The notes below the pieces were generated by a model. The model worked only from the letters and a program-made list of their open reading frames with translations, was not told the origin of the DNA and ran no database searches. A DNA stretch of 64,000 nucleotides from Gammaproteobacteria bacterium (GTDB taxonomy: Bacteria > Pseudomonadota > Gammaproteobacteria > SG8-11), in contig JAHECY010000003.1 of the NCBI GenBank assembly GCA_024641505.1, forward strand, positions 1 through 64,000, in the 5' to 3' direction. How positions within the stretch are numbered: position 1 is the stretch's first letter; the number at the start of each line of letters is the position of its first letter. A program made the position numbers and the translations under genes. This document shows positions 56,017 through 64,000 of this stretch, piece after piece.

Positions 56017-56678
56017 TACACCGTTTCTTCCTTACCATAAATTTCTATCACCTGGCGCCGAATTGCTTCGGGCACCAAATAGCGAATGGAACTGCCCGCC
56101 GCCGCCAGAGCCCGAATACGCGATGCGGAAATATCCAGATCCGGTATCGGTAAAAAATAAATCAAGCCGCTGGAAACGGTGGCCAGCGCCTGGGCTTCCC
56201 GCACGCGGCCGGCCGCAACCCGTGTTTGTACTGCGGGATGCAAAGCCTGCCAGACGCTGTCCAGCTCCCAATGAGGCCGATGCCAGACGATGATATGCGC
56301 CAGCGCGAAGATCTCTTCCCACTGGTGCCAGGTATGCAGCGCCATGAAGGCATCGGACCCCAATGCCAGACACAGGGAGTTTGATTGATGCTCGGCTTTG
56401 AGCTCACGCAGTGTATCCACGGTGTAGGAGGGTCCGGGGCGCCGCAACTCTCGGTCATCCACCAGCAATCCCGGTTCCCCTTGCACCGCTGCCTGCAACA
56501 TCGCCAGACGTTGCGCACCGCTGGCGACCGGTGCGGCGCGGTGCGGCGGCGTACCAACCGGTATCAAGCGTACCGACGACAGCTGTAAGCCGGCCTTGAG
56601 CTCCAGTGCCGCACGCAAATGGCCATGATGTACTGGATCGTAAGTGCCGCCAAGTATACCCAGGAGCCTCATCGGCAC
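56016..56678 (-). CDS. nadD: Nicotinate-nucleotide adenylyltransferase
   Basis: NadD adenylates nicotinate mononucleotide to deamido-NAD. The 220-residue protein has the nucleotidyltransferase motifs [15 protein letters not shown] at the start and I-S-A-S-R-I-R at the end. It lies 36 bases after proA. Confidence 0.95.
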   Translation of the reverse strand: MPMRLLGILGGTYDPVHHGHLRAALELKAGLQLSSVRLIPVGTPPHRAAPVASGAQRLAMLQAAVQGEPGLLVDDRELRRPGPSYTVDTLRELKAEHQSNSLCLALGSDAFMALHTWHQWEEIFALAHIIVWHRPHWELDSVWQALHPAVQTRVAAGRVREAQALATVSSGLIYFLPIPDLDISASRIRALAAAGSSIRYLVPEAIRRQVIEIYGKEETV

Positions 56679-56714
56679 GAAACCGACGCGATCCGCGAGC
56701 CGACCGGCAAGGTG

Positions 56715-57971
56715 CTAGCGGCGGATATGGCCATCACCCAGCACGATGAATTTACGTGAGGTAAGCCCCTCCAGGCCAACAGGGCCGCGGGCATGAATCT
56801 TATCGGTACTGATACCAATCTCCGCGCCCAAGCCGTATTCGAAGCCGTCGGCGAAACGGGTGGAAGCATTCACCATCACTGAACTGGAATCCACTTCCGT
56901 CAGAAACCGCCGCGCCCGCGATAAATCCTCGGTCACGATCGCTTCGGTGTGCCCGGAGCCATGATCGTGCACGTGCTCGATAGCGGCATCGATTCCCGTG
57001 ACCACGCGGATGGACAATATGGGCGCCAGGTATTCCGTATCCCAGTCCTCGGCGGTGGCCGCGACGATACCCGGCAGGATGCGTCGGGTGAGTTCGCAAC
57101 CACGCAATTCCACGCTCTCTTTTGCATACATTTCCTGCAATACCGGCAGCACCTGCCTGGCCACCGGCTCCGCCACCAGCAGGGTTTCCATGGCGTTGCA
57201 TACCCCGTAGCGATGGGTTTTCGCGTTAAACGCGATTTTTACCGCCTTGGTCAGATCCGCCTTATCATCGATATAGACATGGCAGATGCCGTGCAGATGC
57301 TTGATTACCGGCACTCGGGCGTCACGACTGATTCTTTCAATCAATCCCTTGCCGCCGCGGGGCACGATGACATCGACATAGGCTTCCATGCGCACCAATT
57401 CACCCACCGCTTCACGGTCAGTGGTCGCCACCACCTGCACGGCATCAGCGGGCAACCCGGCCTGCGCCAACCCTGCCTGAATACAGGCGGCAATGGCCTG
57501 ATTGGAATATTGCGCCTCGGAGCCACCGCGCAGAATCGCCGCGTTGCCCGCTTTTAAACATAACCCCGCGGCATCCGCCGTCACATTAGGACGCGACTCA
57601 TAGATGATGCCGATCACGCCCAGAGGTACGCGCATACGGCCCACCTGGATACCGGACGGGCGATAATTGAGGTCGGTAATCTCACCCACCGGATCTGGCA
57701 GCGCAACGATCTGGCGCAAACCTTCGGCCATGCCGGTGATACGCTCGGGTGTCAGCGCCAAACGATCCAGCAACGCGGCATCAAGACCCTGTGCGCGCCC
57801 GGCATCAAGATCTTTGCGGTTGGCGCTGAGCAACTCCGCTTGACCAGCCGTCAGCGCATCAGCGATGGCAGCCAAGGCATCGTTTTTGGCCTGGGTTCCG
57901 GAACGGGCCATGAGCCGGGAGGCCGCGCGTGCGCGCTGCCCCAGCGTCGTCATATACTGCTTGATATCCAT
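56715..57971 (-). CDS. proA: Gamma-glutamyl phosphate reductase
   Basis: ProA reduces gamma-glutamyl phosphate to glutamate-5-semialdehyde in proline synthesis. The ATG at 57971 gives 418 residues and has GGAG eleven bases ahead; the longer frame to 58022 lacks similarity. Landmarks are [10 protein letters not shown] and the catalytic Cys in [10 protein letters not shown]. It sits between holA and nadD, an arrangement known from several proteobacteria. No proB is in the window. Confidence 0.94.
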   Translation of the reverse strand: MDIKQYMTTLGQRARAASRLMARSGTQAKNDALAAIADALTAGQAELLSANRKDLDAGRAQGLDAALLDRLALTPERITGMAEGLRQIVALPDPVGEITDLNYRPSGIQVGRMRVPLGVIGIIYESRPNVTADAAGLCLKAGNAAILRGGSEAQYSNQAIAACIQAGLAQAGLPADAVQVVATTDREAVGELVRMEAYVDVIVPRGGKGLIERISRDARVPVIKHLHGICHVYIDDKADLTKAVKIAFNAKTHRYGVCNAMETLLVAEPVARQVLPVLQEMYAKESVELRGCELTRRILPGIVAATAEDWDTEYLAPILSIRVVTGIDAAIEHVHDHGSGHTEAIVTEDLSRARRFLTEVDSSSVMVNASTRFADGFEYGLGAEIGISTDKIHARGPVGLEGLTSRKFIVLGDGHIRR

Positions 57972-58025
57972 TAACTGCTCCAAATAATTTCCGGGGTACC
58001 GATACCGTAGGCACGGACCCATGAT

Positions 58026-59024
58026 TCACGCCATGCGCAGTCCCAAGTCTAGCAAGTCGGCCCACAGATTACCTGTATCGAAGCCCTTGGCACGCCGATC
58101 CAGATCAGCGCATCCCGCCAGCAACTGCTGCCAGCGCTGACGCAGAGGTGGTGCCAATGCCTTGCGAAACAACGGCTTTCGAGTATCCCAGATATGGTAA
58201 TCCGCGATCGCCTGTTCCACCGGCTTGCCTTGACTGACGGCCAGGGCCATCATCGCCAACACACGCAAATCCTTGGTAAGCCACCACAAGATCTGGGCCG
58301 GGGCCACGCCCTCGGCCTGCAGGCCCGAGAACATCCGCAGTACCCGGCGCCGGTCGCCCTGAAGACATGCATCCACCACCTCGAAGACATGATAGCGCGC
58401 ACCGTCCGCCACCGCTTGCGCCACCTGTTGCGCCCCCACCGGACCGGCACCCAGCAACAACGACAATTTGTCAATTTCCTGGGCCACTGCCAGCAGATTA
58501 CCCTCGTTCCGCTCCGCCACCAAGGCCACGGCGCCGGCATCAAGCTGTAATCCAGCGCCGCGCGCCCGGGCCTGTATCCACGCCGGAAGCTCCTGGTTTT
58601 TCAAGGCGGTGACCGATACCACCGCGCCGCACTCGATGAGCGTGGTAAACCATTTCTGTTTGCTCACGCCCTTGTCCAGCTTGGGCGCACTGATCAGCAA
58701 CAGGTGATCCGGCGATGGCGCGCGCAGATATTCGAGCAGAGCGCGTTGCGCGGTGTCATCGGTCTTATCCTTGCGCAGCCGAACCTCCAAAATCTGGCGT
58801 TGCGCGAACAGCGACATGGACCGCCCCGCGGTTAGCAGCGCATCCCAATCGCTGTCGCCATTGGCCTCAAACACCTGGCGTTCGCTAAATCCTTCGTGGC
58901 GCGCCCGCTCGCGCACCGCGTCTGTCGCTTCCATCACCAGCAAAGTTTCGTCACCGGTGACCAAGTACGCGGGCAACAGAGCCTTCCGCAGGTGACCGGG
59001 CAATTGATTGGCGTATATGCGCAT
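58026..59024 (-). CDS. holA: DNA polymerase III, delta subunit
   Basis: HolA is the wrench of the clamp loader and opens the beta clamp. The 332-residue protein has the HolA N-terminus (Y-L-V-T-G-D-E-T-L-L-V) and the D-K-G-V-S-K-Q-K-W segment; the classic Walker A lysine is absent, as in the family. Order leuS-lptE-holA is as in E. coli. Confidence 0.93.
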   Translation of the reverse strand: MRIYANQLPGHLRKALLPAYLVTGDETLLVMEATDAVRERARHEGFSERQVFEANGDSDWDALLTAGRSMSLFAQRQILEVRLRKDKTDDTAQRALLEYLRAPSPDHLLLISAPKLDKGVSKQKWFTTLIECGAVVSVTALKNQELPAWIQARARGAGLQLDAGAVALVAERNEGNLLAVAQEIDKLSLLLGAGPVGAQQVAQAVADGARYHVFEVVDACLQGDRRRVLRMFSGLQAEGVAPAQILWWLTKDLRVLAMMALAVSQGKPVEQAIADYHIWDTRKPLFRKALAPPLRQRWQQLLAGCADLDRRAKGFDTGNLWADLLDLGLRMA

Positions 59025-59064
59025 GACGTCAGGCGTGCTCCATAATCATAGAATATAGCGTCCG

Positions 59065-59561
59065 CTAGCGCAGGTGCCGGGCCTGCAAACGGTGTATGAT
59101 TTGCCGCACCGCATCCCGAGCCATCTCTTTTTTCATGACATCCTGCTCAGCGGCCTTGGCCAGCACCTGAGTTTCATCATAGTCCATTTCCCGGTATACC
59201 GTGATTTTCTCATTCACCAGGCGCCCCTTGCCGTCGGCATCGGTGACGCTGACGGCGACTTCGTACCTGAACTCATAGTCCTTGACATGATTGCCGGAAT
59301 TCGACGCCAGCAAGCGGCGATTGAGAACTTCCGCGCCCAACTCAATAACCGCGCCGGGTTGCGCGGCATCCATTCGCACACGCACGCCATTGGCCTGCAA
59401 GGACTGACGCAATTCCAGCGCCAGAGTATCCGCGGGCCCCGCCAATCGGATGTACACGTCCTGCAACCAGGGCGGCACTGCAAACGCGCCTCGCAAATGA
59501 AATCCGCAACCGCTCAGTGACAACAACGCCAGGCCAAGCAGGGCCTGATACCGGAAAGACA

Positions 59562-59562
<1 letters not shown>
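59065..59562 (-). CDS. lptE: LPS-assembly lipoprotein LptE
   Basis: LptE plugs the LptD outer-membrane channel that inserts lipopolysaccharide. The 165-residue protein has a lipoprotein signal (L-G-L-A-L-L-S-L-S-G-C, lipid at the Cys), then G-F-H-L-R-G, which is typical of LptE/RlpB, and later Y-E-V-A-V-S-V-T-D. It overlaps leuS by one base. Confidence 0.93.
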
Positions 59563-62081
<2,519 letters not shown>

Positions 62082-62163
62082 TTAGTGACCACCGCGTAGT
62101 TTTCATGGCCTGGGACCTGGCCGTTATATACTATATGAAGAAGCAAGAAAGGAGGGCGTACCG

Positions 62164-62667
62164 ATGACTGATGAAAAAAATACCAAACATCACCCCGAGC
62201 TCTATGATGATTTGCTGAAAAAAGCCCACGAATTCATCGACGAAGCGGAAAAAGAATATGCGCCAAAAATTCAATACGCTATCGATAGCGCCAAAGATAA
62301 AATCGCCGAACTTGAGGAATATACAGTTGAAGAAGTCGGCAAAGTCGGTGATTATCTAAAAAGAGACATATTGGACGCAGCTCGTTTCGGCGGCGAATTT
62401 GTCGACTGGCTGAAATTTGAGAGCGCCCTGATAGAAGATCGCATTCTGGAGGCTTTCGCGGTGATGGTGGACCATACCCGGGAAGAACTCGACAGGTTCA
62501 AAGAAGAAGCCATGCTTTATGGAGAATGGCGCACCGGGGAGACTACCGGTATTGGCACACTCGCCTGCAGACAGTGCGGCGAAACCCTGCACTTCCATAA
62601 AACTGGCCAGATTCCACCGTGCCCGAAATGCCAAGGCTCCCACTGGCGCCGATTACCCAGTGAATAA
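62164..62667 (+). CDS. DUF1451 zinc-ribbon protein (YbeL-like)
   Basis: 167 residues: a long acidic helical N-terminus (K-A-H-E-F-I-D-E-A-E-K-E-Y) and a C-terminal zinc ribbon with L-A-C-R-Q-C-G and P-P-C-P-K-C-Q-G-S-H. This matches YbeL of E. coli, which is also beside leuS. A strong ribosome-binding site (AGGAGGG) precedes the ATG. Function is unknown. Confidence 0.9.
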   Translation: MTDEKNTKHHPELYDDLLKKAHEFIDEAEKEYAPKIQYAIDSAKDKIAELEEYTVEEVGKVGDYLKRDILDAARFGGEFVDWLKFESALIEDRILEAFAVMVDHTREELDRFKEEAMLYGEWRTGETTGIGTLACRQCGETLHFHKTGQIPPCPKCQGSHWRRLPSE

Positions 62668-63238
62668 TCGTTGCCAACAAAAAGGCCGCTCAGGGGGATG
62701 AGCGGCCAAAGGTTGGGTGGTGTTGGGGTATGGGAAGACTTTACTGGACGTCTAACAATATTAAAAGTAATATAATAACATTTTAATATCCTGTTTCGGT
62801 ATACCTTAAATAACCCCATTCATATTCAGCATAAGCTTAAATGATTGATAGGCGCAAACCGCCCCGCTGCTCACGCGACCAATTGACGCACTCACGCTAT
62901 TAATCGTCTCTTAACTGAAGGTAATTTGCATCACGTTTTCCGGTCACGCGCTGCGCGGTCTTCCCCAAACAACCGGATTCATTCCACTATCATTATAATA
63001 ATTAACAATTTTTTAGCCGTCCTCCCGAGCACAACCGGCGCCCTGCGTGCGGGACTTTAGTGCCGCCCGTAGACACTAACGTTTCCCGAGAATATCGCTT
63101 GGTTATTTTAAGGTATTAAGAAACGGCGTACCGGAACGATAACCTGACAACGAACATAAACACCCAGCTTATAAGTGGCAATACACCGCATCGGCCAGAA
63201 ACAGCTGAGCGTAATTAACATCAAGCAGGAGCAGAGCC
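62668..63238. other. Gene-free 570-bp region
   Basis: No supported gene on either strand. It holds the hairpin at 62680-62707 and A/T-rich stretches near 62750-62800 and 62990-63020 that may contain promoters for the genes to the right. No tRNA fold was seen. The base composition is lower in G+C than the flanking genes, which may mark an insertion boundary. Confidence 0.5.
62680..62707 (-). terminator. Hairpin with a U-tract on the minus side
   Basis: GGCCGCTCA (62684-62692) and TGAGCGGCC (62699-62707) form a 9-bp GC stem with loop GGGGGA. On the plus strand the ybeL-like gene ends 16 bases before it, but the sequence after the stem is AAAGG, not a U-tract. On the minus strand the stem is followed by UUUUUG, a proper terminator. 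It may end the plus gene weakly, or an unseen minus transcript. Confidence 0.6.
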
Positions 63239-63631
63239 ATGACCACACACACCATAAAATATATGTGGATTTTTTTAATTTCAGCGATATCCGTTACCAG
63301 AGTTCTGGCCGGAGAAGACGCGGATGGTGGTGACGGTGGCGCACCTGATTGGTTTCCCATGCTGGAAGTCGCGGGTGTGATTCTGGGCCTGCTGATCAGC
63401 GGCCTGGCGTTCAAGGTTTATCTGGGTATGCAAGGCGGCATGATCGGCGAGGGCTTTAAATTCGTGGTGTTAGGCATCATCTCGATGACAGTCGGTATCG
63501 GCGCCCACGGCATCAACGAACTGTCGCCCTTCATAAGCGAATTCGGCGCGGAACTGACCCTGGAGCTGGCCATCTACCTGGGTCTGATGCTGATCGGCAT
63601 GGGCGTTTACAAAGTCTCCAAAGTCGCGTAA
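63239..63631 (+). CDS. Small membrane protein of unknown function
   Basis: 130 residues with a cleavable-looking N-terminal helix (I-K-Y-M-W-I-F-L-I-S-A-I-S-V-T-R-V-L-A), an acidic Gly/Asp segment (E-D-A-D-G-G-D-G-G-A-P-D), and three further helices (M-L-E-V-A-G-V-I-L-G-L-L-I-S-G, V-V-L-G-I-I-S-M-T-V-G-I-G, L-A-I-Y-L-G-L-M-L-I-G-M-G). AGGAG lies about ten bases upstream of the start. I recognise no family. It is 30 bases before the next gene, which has a PATAN-like domain, so the two probably form an operon. Confidence 0.75.
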   Translation: MTTHTIKYMWIFLISAISVTRVLAGEDADGGDGGAPDWFPMLEVAGVILGLLISGLAFKVYLGMQGGMIGEGFKFVVLGIISMTVGIGAHGINELSPFISEFGAELTLELAIYLGLMLIGMGVYKVSKVA

Positions 63632-63661
63632 GCCCAGTCTCTTGATTTAGAGGATAGTCAT

Positions 63662-64000
63662 ATGTACGCAACACCAAAAGTTGAAACCCGGTTCACGAGT
63701 CTGATGCAACACGCTCGCGAGCATCAACAAACCGGCAAAATTTACGCCTACTATCGGGATGATAATGTGATCCATGTCGGCACCCTATTTTTCAAAAAGG
63801 GTAAGCTGTGCGGCTGCAATTATGACAAGTCCACCGGTATCGATGCGGTAAATCACCTGGCCTCATCGGTGATCGCGACCGCCATGTTCGTGCCGGCAAC
63901 GCCGGCGGAACTTACCGATCAACCCGCAATGCCCGACTTTGAGCAGGTCCTGCAGACTTTGTGCAAAGGAGAGGCGGTAGGCGGCACGGAAAACCTGAGC
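63662..64000 (+). CDS. PATAN/DUF4388-like protein, cut by the window edge
   Basis: The ATG at 63662 opens a frame that stays open to the end of the window (113 codons, no stop). AGAGGAT precedes it. The pattern T-G-K-I-Y-A-Y-Y...H-V-G-T-L-F-F-K-K-G-K-L-C-G-C...G-I-D-A-V-N-H-L resembles the ligand/phospho-signalling PATAN (DUF4388) domain found in bacterial motility and polarity regulators. The match is by eye and moderate. The protein is cytosolic so far. Its full length and partner genes lie beyond the window. Confidence 0.5.
   Translation, partial: MYATPKVETRFTSLMQHAREHQQTGKIYAYYRDDNVIHVGTLFFKKGKLCGCNYDKSTGIDAVNHLASSVIATAMFVPATPAELTDQPAMPDFEQVLQTLCKGEAVGGTENLS

Noticed and set aside
62668-63238. 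Hidden tRNA or rRNA in the gene-free right margin
   Set aside because: No cloverleaf with a T-loop GTTCRA pattern or 3' CCA was found on either strand.

Overview
The window reads as a chromosomal segment of a gammaproteobacterium outside the enterics. The support is gene order: rng-maf beside yhdP-tldD-pmbA, leuS-lptE-holA-proA-nadD-rsfS-rlmH with a ybeL-like gene divergent from leuS, a his operon running into hinT-tatABC, and an mla operon next to ibaG and murA. The rpmE, malic enzyme, DegS/AlgW-type and PilZ/GGDEF/EAL genes fit a free-living species of the Chromatiales or a related order, but the exact taxon cannot be fixed from sequence alone. No rRNA, tRNA or CRISPR array was seen.

Layout. 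1-1.6 kb is mobile DNA: an attC-like integron recombination site, a higBA toxin-antitoxin pair, and a 3' fragment of a group II intron that ends inside what looks like the next attC core site. 1.8-4.8 kb is a minus-strand envelope-stress operon (two Spy/CpxP-like periplasmic proteins, an OmpR-class regulator and a sensor kinase) preceded by a phased array of GTAAC boxes. 5.0-8.6 kb is a large PilZ-DUF1631-GGDEF-EAL cyclic-di-GMP protein. 8.7-20.2 kb holds mostly single genes: a DUF5062-like protein, hemE with an overlapping rhodanese, an M48-like protein that has lost its zinc ligands, malic enzyme, a secreted nuclease, rpmE, a pentapeptide protein, an unknown membrane protein, YceI, a Nif3-like protein, a DegS/AlgW-type protease and a secreted orphan.

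20.3-33.7 kb is a long minus-strand block: a UbiA-type phosphoribosyltransferase with a GT-C-like membrane protein, a DUF255 thioredoxin-fold protein, tatCBA, a HIT protein and the complete hisGDCBHAFIE set. The his genes are interrupted between hisF and hisI by about 440 bp carrying copies of a short palindrome. 34.1-40.4 kb holds murA, ibaG and mlaFEDCB, with a TolC-family gene inserted between mlaD and mlaC. 40.4-44.9 kb is accessory: a DUF72-like protein, a DUF2231-like membrane protein, a GNAT-HDAC fusion and an M23 peptidase.

44.9-62.0 kb is another conserved minus-strand block (pmbA, tldD, nitrilase-family amidase, small lipoprotein, yhdP, rng, maf, rlmH, rsfS, nadD, proA, holA, lptE, leuS). 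The last 2 kb has the ybeL-like gene, a 570-bp gene-free stretch, and the start of a plus-strand locus with a small membrane protein and a PATAN/DUF4388-like protein cut by the window edge.

Functionally the window is rich in envelope homeostasis: stress sensing, phospholipid trafficking, LPS assembly, Tat export and peptidoglycan precursor synthesis. The strongest leads for something undescribed are the TolC protein embedded in the Mla operon, the zinc-less M48 protein, the GNAT-HDAC fusion, the UbiA/GT-C pair, the disrupted integron cassette, and the unknown pair at the right edge.
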